49,146 nt of DNA. It comes from Thermoplasmatota archaeon. GTDB lineage: Archaea; Thermoplasmatota; Thermoplasmata; Halarchaeoplasmatales; Halarchaeoplasmataceae. The notes beneath the pieces were generated by a model. It was not told the origin of the DNA. It worked only from the letters and a program-made list of their open reading frames with translations, and ran no database searches. The DNA lies in assembly GCA_018334755.1 (NCBI GenBank), contig JAGXLI010000008.1, positions 1-49,146 on the forward strand. The letters run 5' to 3'. Below are positions 39,526 through 48,091 of this stretch, in pieces. Both the position numbers and the translations under genes were made by a program. Positions within the stretch are counted from its first letter, which is position 1, and the number at the start of each line of letters is the position of its first letter.

Positions 39526-40350
39526 CTATTCCTCGATCACGAACCACGGGACCTCGTTCAGAACGGGATGTTCTGGAAGATATGAATGACCGTAGAATCC
39601 TTCCTCTCCTAGATACTCGCCGTGGTCAGCGCTTATCACCGTTTTTCCGCTCAACTCTCCGGTCACTTCGCTCAGAGCTTCAAGCACGATCTCGAGATTG
39701 TTCGTGTACGCTTCAATCAATCCCTCGTGGCCGACCTTCCTTAAAGTCTCATCCATGGGGTTTATCGGAGGTAGTTTCAAGGCGCGAATCAGCCTTCGGG
39801 TCATCCCGCCGCCGAGTGTTCTCCTCACCCTTGAGCCCAAAAAATTTCTCATCTTCCTCTTCAGGTTGTCGTGAGATGAAGGTTCTTTGTCCTTCGGATT
39901 GAACGGATTTTCCAGAGAAAGGTATGGGAAGTGAGGCTGCATGTAGTGAGCGATGATCTTCTTGTCAGGGTACTTGTTCCTTGCCTTCAACACGGCTTCG
40001 TTGACTTTCTCGGGCATCACCGTGCCCTTCTCGTCGTTCCATCCAGAATTCCAAACATCCATCACCTTCCAGAAATGATCCGAGGCCTTGAAACCGTTGA
40101 CCTCGGAGAAAGAGTTCACGTGCGGAGTGGTGGAAACATAAACAACGTCTTCGTACTCCTCGGTGAAAACGGCTTTACACCACTCTGAAGTAGCTACGCC
40201 TTCTTTGCAGTTAACTGGAGAACGGGCCTTCTTCAGCCCCCCTTTTAATAACCCCTCATAATTATCCACAAAAAAATCGTACCTGCAGGCATCTAGGATG
40301 ATAAGACAATCCCAGTCTCTCTTTTCGATCTCGGCTTTCTGATCCAGCAA
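39526..40350 (-). CDS. Alkaline phosphatase-superfamily (sulfatase-like) protein 2
   Basis: A 274-residue hydrolase-fold protein. LIILDACRYDFF contains the first metal-binding Asp, HYMQPHFPYLSL a His-rich metal region, and ISADHGEYLGE the C-terminal metal Asp-His. The track starts at 40446, which would overlap the previous gene by 95 bases. A TTG at 40350 after GGAGGGG, one base past the previous stop, gives a start matching its paralogue in length and alignment. Close relatives in glycan clusters transfer or remove phosphate or sulfate groups; the exact reaction is unknown. Confidence 0.82.
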   Translation of the reverse strand: MLDQKAEIEKRDWDCLIILDACRYDFFVDNYEGLLKGGLKKARSPVNCKEGVATSEWCKAVFTEEYEDVVYVSTTPHVNSFSEVNGFKASDHFWKVMDVWNSGWNDEKGTVMPEKVNEAVLKARNKYPDKKIIAHYMQPHFPYLSLENPFNPKDKEPSSHDNLKRKMRNFLGSRVRRTLGGGMTRRLIRALKLPPINPMDETLRKVGHEGLIEAYTNNLEIVLEALSEVTGELSGKTVISADHGEYLGEEGFYGHSYLPEHPVLNEVPWFVIEE

Positions 40351-40351
40351 A

Positions 40352-41179
40352 TCAATCCCCCTCCAGCACGAACCACGGTACCATCTCAAGTTCATCGAAC
40401 CCTTCGAACTCGTGTCCATATCTTCCCTTTTCTCCCAAAAGTTCACCGTGATCCGCCGTTATGACCATCTTACCTTCCAATTCTTCTATCAAAGTTCTTA
40501 CCGTTTCTAAAGCAATGAGCAGATTTTCTTTGTAGGCCTCTTTGACCCCTTCTTCTCCGACCTTTCTCAGGGCGTCGTCCATCGGGCTCAAAGGCGGCAG
40601 ACCGAGCATCGCCATCAGATCTACGGCTTTTTTGTCTCCTATGAATGTTCTCGCCTTCTTGACCGCAAAATTCCTCACTCTCCTGGTAAAAGAGGTCCTC
40701 GATCCCGGCTCCCTTTTCTTCTTTGTACTCGGAGGATCAAGGGTGAGATAAGGGGTGTGGGGCTGCATGTAATGGAAGATGAATCTTTTCTCGGGATTTT
40801 TCTTTACCGTCTTCAAACCTTCTTTCGTTACGGTTTCTGGTAAAACGGTCCCGTATTCCTCGTTCCAGCCGGTATCCCAGACATCTATGACTTTGTGAAA
40901 ATGTTCAAAGCCCTTGAAACCTTCTACCTCCATCATCGAATTTACCCTCGGGTGAGACGAGATATGGATCACATCGTCATATCTCTTATCAAATACGTTC
41001 CTGTACCAGACCGAGGTGGGAGCTCCCGTCCCATTGAAAGCCGGCGAACGAACTTTTTTCAATTGTCCATCGAACTCACAGTACTTTTTAAAATAATCAT
41101 ACCTGCATGCATCTAATACCACGAGGTATTTCCACTGAGAATCATTTACTAGTTCCTTCTGATCAACAGGTCTATCCAT
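40352..41179 (-). CDS. Alkaline phosphatase-superfamily (sulfatase-like) protein 1
   Basis: A 275-residue paralogue of the next gene: LVVLDACRYDYF, a likely nucleophile Thr/Ser in GAPTSVWY, HYMQPHTPYLTL and ITADHGELLGE. There is no signal peptide or membrane anchor, so it should act inside the cell, probably on nucleotide- or lipid-linked intermediates. It lies 17 bases after the DPM1-like gene in the same operon. Confidence 0.83.
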   Translation of the reverse strand: MDRPVDQKELVNDSQWKYLVVLDACRYDYFKKYCEFDGQLKKVRSPAFNGTGAPTSVWYRNVFDKRYDDVIHISSHPRVNSMMEVEGFKGFEHFHKVIDVWDTGWNEEYGTVLPETVTKEGLKTVKKNPEKRFIFHYMQPHTPYLTLDPPSTKKKREPGSRTSFTRRVRNFAVKKARTFIGDKKAVDLMAMLGLPPLSPMDDALRKVGEEGVKEAYKENLLIALETVRTLIEELEGKMVITADHGELLGEKGRYGHEFEGFDELEMVPWFVLEGD

Positions 41180-41196
41180 CTCGATCTCACTCTCAT

Positions 41197-42129
41197 CTAC
41201 AGTCCTTTCTTCTCCTCCACCACATAGGGCTTCCTTTCCTCGTAGTAGGTTTTAGCAAGCATCTCAGCCAAAATACCGAACATGAAGAGGAGGAAACCGA
41301 AGAGGAGCAGGCCGACCGCTAATAAAAGTTGAGCTAGATGTGGAAGTACAGGTACTCCGAAGGCATACTTCATTATCACCCTGTAAAGTCCTATAAAGAA
41401 ACCGACCGACATGAACACGGTCCCTATCCCGCCCAAGAAGTGGAGCGGTCTTACGGAGAACTGATTCCAAAAATAGCTGAATATGAGATCATAGAAGCCC
41501 CTGAAGAGTCTACCGGTCCCGTACTTGGTTCTGCCGTGCTTTCTAGGTCGATGATTGACCTCCATCTCGGTTATTTTGTAACCGCTTTTGTACAATTTTG
41601 CCGGGATGTACCTGTGTCCTTCACCGTAAAGATTTATATCCTTCACAGCCTCTTTCCGGTAAGCTTTCAGGGTGCATCCGAAGTCATGGATGTCCGGGCC
41701 TGTCCTCATCGAAAGATGGGTCTGCACCCAGCTGGAGAAGCGTTTCCCGATAGAATCCTTCCTGTTCTTTCTCCATCCCGATACGCAGTCGTACCCTTCT
41801 TTCAACTTATCGACCAATTTTGGTATATCTTTGGGGTCGTTCTGGAGGTCGGCATCCATAGAAACCACTACGTCACCCTCAGCGTGGTCGAATCCGGCCA
41901 TCAGAGCCGCGCTCTGACCGAAATTTCTCCTGAACTTTATGACTTTTACGTGATCGTCATCTTCGCTCAATTTTTCCAATACCCTATAACTATTATCTTC
42001 CGAGCCGTCTTCTACATATATCTCTTCCCACTCTTCAAAATTGTTTTTCAGAACCTCCCGCGTCTCTTCATGAAGTTTTTTGAGATTTTTAGCTTCGTTA
42101 TACACTGGGAATACTACTGATATCTCCAT
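41197..42129 (-). CDS. Polyprenyl-phosphate glycosyltransferase (DPM1/GtrB-like, GT2)
   Basis: A 310-residue enzyme. The catalytic GT-A domain has VVFPVYNEAKNL, VEDGSEDNS (usually DDGS, so the first Asp is Glu) and the metal-binding DADLQNDP. RPRKHGRTKYG is the family's basic motif. Two C-terminal helices (about residues 225-250 and 262-290) anchor it. It would charge dolichyl or polyprenyl phosphate with a sugar for the GT-C enzymes in this island. Confidence 0.92.
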   Translation of the reverse strand: MEISVVFPVYNEAKNLKKLHEETREVLKNNFEEWEEIYVEDGSEDNSYRVLEKLSEDDDHVKVIKFRRNFGQSAALMAGFDHAEGDVVVSMDADLQNDPKDIPKLVDKLKEGYDCVSGWRKNRKDSIGKRFSSWVQTHLSMRTGPDIHDFGCTLKAYRKEAVKDINLYGEGHRYIPAKLYKSGYKITEMEVNHRPRKHGRTKYGTGRLFRGFYDLIFSYFWNQFSVRPLHFLGGIGTVFMSVGFFIGLYRVIMKYAFGVPVLPHLAQLLLAVGLLLFGFLLFMFGILAEMLAKTYYEERKPYVVEEKKGL

Positions 42130-42198
42130 ATTAATCCCTTCTGAGCTTTTTAAGGATGATGTTATATATTTATCCTAGGGACGTTTTTTCGGTCTTAA

Positions 42199-43197
42199 CT
42201 ACTTGGTCATCATATAATTGATGCTTATCTCCGAGATGTCCGTGGCATAGGACCCCGTTCTAGACAGACTCTCTAAAATATACGAAAGAGGGGTGACGTT
42301 TTCCTTGTCTTTCTCTTTAATCTTCTTTATCAAAGATGCATCCATCTCGGCTAGTTCTTCCTTCATCTCTATAGCGTGGTTCGCCTGTGAGAGGTCCTCT
42401 TCAAAGTAAGCTTCCGCTGACTCATCGAGTATCTCTAAAGCCAATTCACTCTTCTCCTCTATATCCTTAACCAGTTCTCCATCGAAACCTTCCTTTAACT
42501 TTTTAGAATTCTCGGCGATCCTCACCGCGTGGTCCCCTATCCGTTCCATCGCTCTAGAGACCAACATATAACTCAGACTTCTCTCCTTCGAGATCTGCAT
42601 GCTTTCGATCAACCTGGGATTCGCTTGGAGCATGTTATAATGCTTGGTTATCATCCAGTATAGCCTATCAATGTCCCCGTCCCTTTCGATAACATCCCTT
42701 GCCAGTTCCATGTTGCCGGTCTTCAATGTTTTGACCGCATCCTCGTGCATCTTTTTGACTATAAGATACATCCTTCTAAGTCCTTTTCTCTGGGAGAATT
42801 CCGAGGGGTCTATCATATCTTTTAGTATGATCCTTTTTTCAGATTCTTGGATAACTTCAGGTCCTATCACCATCCTGGTAAACTCCATTATCGTTCTTCT
42901 CAATTCAGATTTGATCTCATCTTTAGCTTTCAACTCTATCTTGGTATAACCGGCTATATAGATACCTATGAGTTCTCTTATCAGGGACTCTTGATCCTTA
43001 TCGGTTATATCGACTACCCTGTGATTTGCCTTTTTTTCGTATTCCCTCTCAGGATTGACTATTATAGACCCATCCTTTCGCTGAGAAAGTACCAAAGAAT
43101 CTCCAGCCTCTATCTCCTTCTCTTTCACCCAACTTTTGGGGAGAGAAACTATATAAGTGGAACCGCCGGTGATCTGAACTTTTCTAGACTCGGGCAT
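42199..43197 (-). CDS. AbrB-PhoU fusion regulator
   Basis: A 332-residue archaeal PhoU-type protein. Residues 1-50 form a swapped-hairpin AbrB DNA-binding domain (KVQITGGSTYIVSLPKSWV), then two three-helix PhoU repeats (MEFTRMVIG...; ERIGDHAVRIAEN). PhoU domains adjust phosphate uptake. The AbrB part suggests direct DNA binding. It is the last gene of the phosphate module, 79 bases after the DUF47 gene. Confidence 0.9.
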   Translation of the reverse strand: MPESRKVQITGGSTYIVSLPKSWVKEKEIEAGDSLVLSQRKDGSIIVNPEREYEKKANHRVVDITDKDQESLIRELIGIYIAGYTKIELKAKDEIKSELRRTIMEFTRMVIGPEVIQESEKRIILKDMIDPSEFSQRKGLRRMYLIVKKMHEDAVKTLKTGNMELARDVIERDGDIDRLYWMITKHYNMLQANPRLIESMQISKERSLSYMLVSRAMERIGDHAVRIAENSKKLKEGFDGELVKDIEEKSELALEILDESAEAYFEEDLSQANHAIEMKEELAEMDASLIKKIKEKDKENVTPLSYILESLSRTGSYATDISEISINYMMTK

Positions 43198-43276
43198 ATT
43201 TTAAGCGAAACGATAGGATATATTTAGACCTTGTTCTAATTATCTAAAGGATATGATTGATATATAGGTATTCATC

Positions 43277-43963
43277 TCATTTAGATTCAAGATTAGAATC
43301 TATCATATCTCCAACGTTCTCCGCATGGTCAGCTATAGAGTCCATCCTATCTACCACTTTTAAAAGGTGGACCGCCGTCAAGGGCTCTTTATCATAATTG
43401 AACAGTTTTTTAGAGATACTCTTTTCGATCTTATCGGCTTCGTGTTCTCTTTCACTCAATTCTACCTGTAATTCTCTAGCCTTCTCTTTAGATTTTTTAC
43501 TGAACGAAGATTCCAACAGCTCTGAAAAAATTTTCATCATCTCGTCGAACTGTTTTACGGACTCGAATACCTTCTTTGAGAACTTCTTGAAATCTTCAGT
43601 CACCGATTCCGGTATCTCTTCTTCCCTCATAGGCAGCAAAACGGCCACGTCTTCTGCATAATCCAGTATAGCGTCAGCTTCTTTTAAAAGCGTAAGAAAA
43701 TCATCCCTCGTGATAGGCATGAATATGAACCGTGGTAAATTTTCTCTTATCTGTACCTTTATCTTATCTGCTTCATGTTCTAATTTTGAAACTCTTTCAA
43801 ATTTTTCCTCCGCTTTTTCAAATTCACATTCGCTGTAAAAATGAACTCCTCTCTGGAACTCCTTTATCGCTCTTTTGATCAGATCCGAATGCTTTTTCAA
43901 CCCATCGAACGGGGAATCGAATAGAGCGTCTTCCAACGTCGACCTTCTAAATTTCGCACTCAT
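43277..43963 (-). CDS. DUF47 / PhoU-like Pit accessory protein
   Basis: A 228-residue helical protein of the TIGR00153/DUF47 family. ERVSKLEHEADKIKVQIR and LSEREHEADKIEKSIS are the two E-x-x-x-D metal-binding helix motifs, and VDRMDSIADHAENVGDMI is the C-terminal PhoU-like motif. Family members are nearly always next to PiT transporters and control them. It lies 61 bases after the PiT gene. Confidence 0.93.
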   Translation of the reverse strand: MSAKFRRSTLEDALFDSPFDGLKKHSDLIKRAIKEFQRGVHFYSECEFEKAEEKFERVSKLEHEADKIKVQIRENLPRFIFMPITRDDFLTLLKEADAILDYAEDVAVLLPMREEEIPESVTEDFKKFSKKVFESVKQFDEMMKIFSELLESSFSKKSKEKARELQVELSEREHEADKIEKSISKKLFNYDKEPLTAVHLLKVVDRMDSIADHAENVGDMIDSNLESK

Positions 43964-44024
43964 ATTATCACCAATCTCTTTTCTTAAATTTTAAACTTGT
44001 GCTTTTTTATTATGTCTTCATCAT

Positions 44025-45269
44025 TCAGATGAATTGGGCCATCCCTAAATATATGAATACACAGGTTATCCCCGCTATAGGGACCGTGATCAGCCAGGAG
44101 ATAACTATCTTCTTGATAACGGAAAGATCGACCGCTTCCAGTCCTCTTGCCATCCCAACGCCGAAAACGGCTCCGACCACGGTATGACTTGTAGATATAG
44201 GCATGCCCAATTTGCTAGCGACCAGTATGGTGGTCGCGGCTCCAAAATCGACAGAAAAACCACGAGTATTCGTCAATTTAGTAACTTTGAAGCCGACGGT
44301 CTTGATCACCTTGTATCCCCATGTGGAGAGTCCGACCGCTATCCCGAGACCTCCCATGAGTAAAAGATAATCAGTTCCCATGAAGAACGGCAGGCTTTTA
44401 TTGACGGAATTTTCCACGACCAACATGACCGGACCGATTGCGTTTGCCACATCATTAGCGCCGTGAGAAAAAGCGACAAAACAGGAAGTCAGAACTTGAA
44501 GATTTCTAAATATGTTCTCTACCTCCCCTATGCCGTTGTCACCGTCAGCATATCTCAAAACTATGAACTTCCCTGCATATCCCAATACGCTTCCCACAAC
44601 CAGAGCCATGCCCAGCCCTTCCAACATAGTCGGCTGTCTGCCGAAGAGCTTGAGAGAAAGAGCGGTTTCGTATAACAAAGATAGAGTGATTATGAAGAGA
44701 GCGGCCCCGAGAAAGAAGGGAGTCGTTTTCTTTGCCGTTCTTTCAGGATCTTCCGAATCAAATATCAACTTGACGATGATCTTGAAGATGATAAAGGCCA
44801 AAATGGCTCCGAAGATCGGAGACGTGATCCAACTGAGGATGACTTCACCTAAAGTTATCCAAGAGATTATCTCAGGGCCCCCAGCTACCAGCCCAAATCC
44901 CAGCATCCCTCCTATTATCGAATGAGATGTCGAGATGGGCAAGCTTTTCCATGTTGCGATAGTGACCCAGATCGCCGCGGCCGTAACAGAAGCCAAACCA
45001 CCTAATGCTAGATGAGTACTGTCTACAGCCTCAGGATCGAATATCCCCCCTTTTACGGTCGCGGTTACATGTCCGCCCACTAGAACTGCGCCGGCGACCG
45101 TTAAAATAGACGCGATAACGATGGCCTGTTTGTAAGTTATGGCTTTGGCACCCACCGCTGTTGACATGGAATTAGCGACATCGTTCGCTCCTATATTCCA
45201 TGCCATGTAAAGCCCTGCGGCGAGCCCCGCTAGGAGCATAGTAGTGCTAAAAGGTGAAAGACCAAACAT
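44025..45269 (-). CDS. pit: PiT-family inorganic phosphate transporter
   Basis: A 414-residue transporter with about eleven helices. The two inverted signature repeats are present: NIGANDVANSMSTAVGAKA near the N-terminus and SHGANDVANAIGP in the second half. It moves phosphate with Na+ or H+. It leads the module with DUF47 and AbrB-PhoU genes, and its upstream region has a TATA box and a palindromic operator-like site. Confidence 0.95.
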   Translation of the reverse strand: MFGLSPFSTTMLLAGLAAGLYMAWNIGANDVANSMSTAVGAKAITYKQAIVIASILTVAGAVLVGGHVTATVKGGIFDPEAVDSTHLALGGLASVTAAAIWVTIATWKSLPISTSHSIIGGMLGFGLVAGGPEIISWITLGEVILSWITSPIFGAILAFIIFKIIVKLIFDSEDPERTAKKTTPFFLGAALFIITLSLLYETALSLKLFGRQPTMLEGLGMALVVGSVLGYAGKFIVLRYADGDNGIGEVENIFRNLQVLTSCFVAFSHGANDVANAIGPVMLVVENSVNKSLPFFMGTDYLLLMGGLGIAVGLSTWGYKVIKTVGFKVTKLTNTRGFSVDFGAATTILVASKLGMPISTSHTVVGAVFGVGMARGLEAVDLSVIKKIVISWLITVPIAGITCVFIYLGMAQFI

Positions 45270-45307
45270 CTCGGACCTGAGAATTGGGGATGAGTATATT
45301 AGATTTA

Positions 45308-45316
45308 TCTTTATAA
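45308..45316 (-). promoter_or_regulatory. TATA box of the phosphate-transport operon
   Basis: Minus-strand TTATAAAGA lies about 40 bases upstream of the pit ATG at 45269. The perfect palindrome at 45325-45336 is immediately upstream of it. Confidence 0.5.
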
Positions 45317-45324
45317 TCTATGTA

Positions 45325-45336
45325 GTCTATATAGAC
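45325..45336. promoter_or_regulatory. Perfect 12-bp palindrome, operator candidate for pit
   Basis: GTCTATATAGAC reads the same on both strands. It lies just upstream of the TATA box, where an archaeal activator or TFB-recruiting factor would bind. A dimeric phosphate regulator, possibly the AbrB-PhoU protein of the same module, could recognise it. No second copy was noticed in the window. Confidence 0.4.
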
Positions 45337-45439
45337 AATGTATTTTGTGTGACCTACAATTATCCCGGATCAAAACAGAATATTGGGGGTTCCTATGATT
45401 ATCCTTTGGTATCAGATAGAAAAAGAATTGTAAAACGAT

Positions 45440-46135
45440 TCATCTAGTTATCTTGCTGCCATCGAATTCTTCGTCCTGTATAGCGCTCTTCAGGGTCGAA
45501 AGATCTCTACCATCTACTATGTAAGTCATGATGTTCGCCCTCTTGATTATCCTAGCCGCCAGGGGATCAAATACCACATTCGGTCCCGCACCGCTTTCTC
45601 CTTCGGAAACTATCTCTATTAGTTCCTCATAGGTGAGTTGCTTCAATCTTTCGGCTTCCCCATCTTTTTTCGGGTCCGCAGTATATACTCCATCCACGGA
45701 GGTCGCATTGATCAGCCTATCTGCTCCTAACTTTTCCGCCAGCATCGCAGCGACCGCGTCCGTGGTGTGTCCTGGGTGTGTACCTCCCATCGTTACAATT
45801 GAGTGGTTATTTCCAGCCGAGATCGCCTCGTTGAAATTTTTGGCAGGGACGGGATAAACATCCCCCTCTAGAGCTAGGATCAACAGTCTAGCGTTCAATC
45901 GTGAGGTCTCTATCCCTAATTCATCTAGGGTCGCTTCATCAGCCCCCAATTCTCGACCCCAGTTGATGTACTCTCTAGCTATTCGTCCCCCTCCTACTAC
46001 GAGGTAAATGTTTCTTTTTCCGCGGTTCTTTTCAAGAATTTTCGCTAGAGAGGATAGCCTCTCAATGTCTTCATCCTCGGGCAGGAGTATGGAACCTCCG
46101 ATAGATATGACCAGGTCTTCAGTTTCTCTATTCAT
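45440..46135 (-). CDS. pyrH: UMP kinase, archaeal type
   Basis: A 231-residue amino-acid-kinase-fold enzyme that phosphorylates UMP to UDP. ISIGGSILLP is the phosphate loop, VGGGRIAREYI, LGIETSRLNARLL, GGTHPGHTTDAVAAMLAE and SVDGVYTADPKKD are the archaeal PyrH blocks. The track starts 20 codons earlier, but MNRETEDLVISIGG at 46135 fits the family; the extension is basic and hydrophobic and unlike it. Divergent from trxB. Confidence 0.93.
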   Translation of the reverse strand: MNRETEDLVISIGGSILLPEDEDIERLSSLAKILEKNRGKRNIYLVVGGGRIAREYINWGRELGADEATLDELGIETSRLNARLLILALEGDVYPVPAKNFNEAISAGNNHSIVTMGGTHPGHTTDAVAAMLAEKLGADRLINATSVDGVYTADPKKDGEAERLKQLTYEELIEIVSEGESGAGPNVVFDPLAARIIKRANIMTYIVDGRDLSTLKSAIQDEEFDGSKITR

Positions 46136-46240
46136 CTTCATCCATCTGTCCATAAACATCAAACGATATATAAGGATAGGTATTCGATTTTGCAATAACT
46201 GCCCAAAATTATTAATCTCACTTTTCCTACTGCCTTAAAC

Positions 46241-47146
46241 ATGTATGATATACTCGTGATTGGTACAGGACCGGCGGGTTATACCAGCGCTCTTTACAGC
46301 GCCAGGTACAACCTGGATGTGATCCAAGTAGGAGAGATGCCTGGAGGTTTGATATCTGAAGCTCCTGAGGTCTGCAATTATCCTGGTTTTGACAGCATAA
46401 GCGGTATGGAACTCGGGGACCGCATGGAAGAGCAGGTCAAAGACATAGGGGCGGAGGTGGTTTACGACAAAGTCGAAAAGATAGAGGGCGATGATCAAGA
46501 TTTTACTGTAAAAACGAGTAGAGACGAATACAGAGCTAAAAAGGTCATCCTCGCCACGGGACAAGAGAGAAGAAGGTTGGGCCTGGAGAGGGAAAACGAA
46601 TTCAAAGGTAAAGGTGTCAGTTACTGCGCCACATGTGACGCTGCCTTCTATGAAGATAAGAGGGTAGGAATCGTCGGTGGTGGAGACGCGGCTTTAGCTT
46701 CAGCCCTTCTTCTTTCCGACCACGCCGAAAAGGTCTATATATTATACCGGCGGGAAGAATTCTTCAGGCCGGAACCGATCAGAGTAGAAGAGATAGAACA
46801 GGAAGAGAAGATCAAACCAGTTTTTGAGGTCAACGTTAAGAGGCTGATAGGCGAGGATAAACTCGAAGCCGTAGAGTTGGACAATTCAGAGACCTTAGAA
46901 GTCGACGGCCTTTTCATAGAGATCGGCTCGACACCCAATTCAGATTTGGCCGAAGACATCGGCGTTGAACTTAGCGAAGGAGGCTACGTAAAGACCGACG
47001 AAGACCGACGGACGAACATACCTGGGGTCTTCGCCGCGGGCGACGTTATAGACTCCCCGTTGAAGCAGGCGATCACCGCCGCTGGACAAGGCGCCGAGGC
47101 CGCCAGCACCGCTTACGAGGATTTGAAAAAGGAAGAGGTCAGATAG
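46241..47146 (+). CDS. trxB: Thioredoxin reductase
   Basis: A 301-residue flavoprotein. GTGPAGYTSALYSARY binds FAD, the redox-active Cys pair lies in YCATCDAAF (Ala-Ala where Gly-Ala is usual), GGGDAALASALLL is the NADPH fold, and GVFAAGDVIDSPLKQAITAAGQG closes the FAD domain. It passes electrons to thioredoxin-like proteins. TAATC/TTATTAATC sequence about 30 bases upstream is a likely TATA region with a very short leader. Stop codon TAG. Confidence 0.94.
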   Translation: MYDILVIGTGPAGYTSALYSARYNLDVIQVGEMPGGLISEAPEVCNYPGFDSISGMELGDRMEEQVKDIGAEVVYDKVEKIEGDDQDFTVKTSRDEYRAKKVILATGQERRRLGLERENEFKGKGVSYCATCDAAFYEDKRVGIVGGGDAALASALLLSDHAEKVYILYRREEFFRPEPIRVEEIEQEEKIKPVFEVNVKRLIGEDKLEAVELDNSETLEVDGLFIEIGSTPNSDLAEDIGVELSEGGYVKTDEDRRTNIPGVFAAGDVIDSPLKQAITAAGQGAEAASTAYEDLKKEEVR

Positions 47147-47175
47147 GAAAGGTAACTTCAAATACCAGGAGGACC

Positions 47176-48075
47176 GTGGATAGGTCCGTGAACGTACAAA
47201 AAGGCGCCCTGGTAGGAGCCGTCTGGGTAATCATCCTCGTGGCAGCGATAATCACCGGTTCTTTTTTCCCACCTCTAGTAAAAGAAAATTTTGATCTCTA
47301 CAATTCTTACGAATACTCTCAGATGTATCTGGAGGATGAACCTTACTCCGATCTGGTGATCGAATATGATTACGTGTGGGAATACGGTCCTACTGAAAGA
47401 GGCATAGGAGAACTTGAAGAAAAAGTAGATAATTACACCGAAAAGGAGAAAATCAGAACAGAAGTGGACGATGTGATAGATCCTATAGATACCACAAATC
47501 CATACGATGAAGAAGATCTAAAGGACTTGATGGAGGATTACAAAGATCATGAAAGAAAAGACAACACTATATCGATCCACGTCCTCTATCTGAATGGATA
47601 CTGGAAAGAAAGTAGAAGAACATTGGGACTATCAAAGAAACCTTACAATATCGTCATCTTCAAGGAAGCTTTGATCTCTTTTACTTCCGGGACTCAAGAT
47701 CTAGCGCCAGAAGATATAGAGCCGTCGGTCCTGGTACACGAATTCGGACATCTTCTATCGCTCGTTGGAGACGGATATGAGAGCGATCATGAAGACGAGG
47801 AAAATGATTATCACTGCAATGAGGAGGGGGGTGAATGTGTGATGGACGCCTCGGTGGAGATCAAAAATAACACGGAGCAGGGTCCGCCGCCCACAGATCT
47901 CTGCGAACTCTGTAAAGAAGATCTAGAAGAGATAAAGAATATGGATAGACCTTTCAGTTTTGTAGACTTGATGACCTATGGCATCATAGGAGTGGAAGCT
48001 ATCCTTGGTATCGGTGCAAGTATAGCTATAATCTCAAAGGATAAAAAGAGAGAACCGCCGGAATATGCGTACTGA
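47176..48075 (+). CDS. Membrane-anchored archaemetzincin-like metalloprotease
   Basis: A 299-residue protein starting at GTG after a strong GGAGG. A signal-anchor helix (residues about 9-32) is followed by an outside domain of about 210 residues and a second helix near the C-terminus (GIIGVEAILGIGASIAII). The zinc motif is VHEFGHLLSLVGD: HExxH with an Asp at the third-ligand position. CNEEGGECVMD and CELC downstream resemble the C...CxM...CxxC pattern of archaemetzincins with the Met-turn. Ordinary archaemetzincins are soluble and smaller. Substrate unknown; it lies 29 bases after trxB. Confidence 0.72.
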   Translation: MDRSVNVQKGALVGAVWVIILVAAIITGSFFPPLVKENFDLYNSYEYSQMYLEDEPYSDLVIEYDYVWEYGPTERGIGELEEKVDNYTEKEKIRTEVDDVIDPIDTTNPYDEEDLKDLMEDYKDHERKDNTISIHVLYLNGYWKESRRTLGLSKKPYNIVIFKEALISFTSGTQDLAPEDIEPSVLVHEFGHLLSLVGDGYESDHEDEENDYHCNEEGGECVMDASVEIKNNTEQGPPPTDLCELCKEDLEEIKNMDRPFSFVDLMTYGIIGVEAILGIGASIAIISKDKKREPPEYAY

Positions 48076-48091
48076 ACGTTTGATATTTTTT

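Noticed and set aside
40351-40446. N-terminal extension of the second sulfatase-like protein
   Set aside because: It would overlap the preceding gene by 95 bases and lacks a match in its paralogue; TTG at 40350 has a good ribosome-binding site.
41338-42120. A 260-codon plus-strand ORF
   Set aside because: Antisense to the DPM1-like glycosyltransferase, which has all family motifs.
46136-46195. 20-codon N-terminal extension of UMP kinase
   Set aside because: Archaeal PyrH starts just before the ISIGGS loop; the extension lacks family similarity and crowds the trxB promoter.
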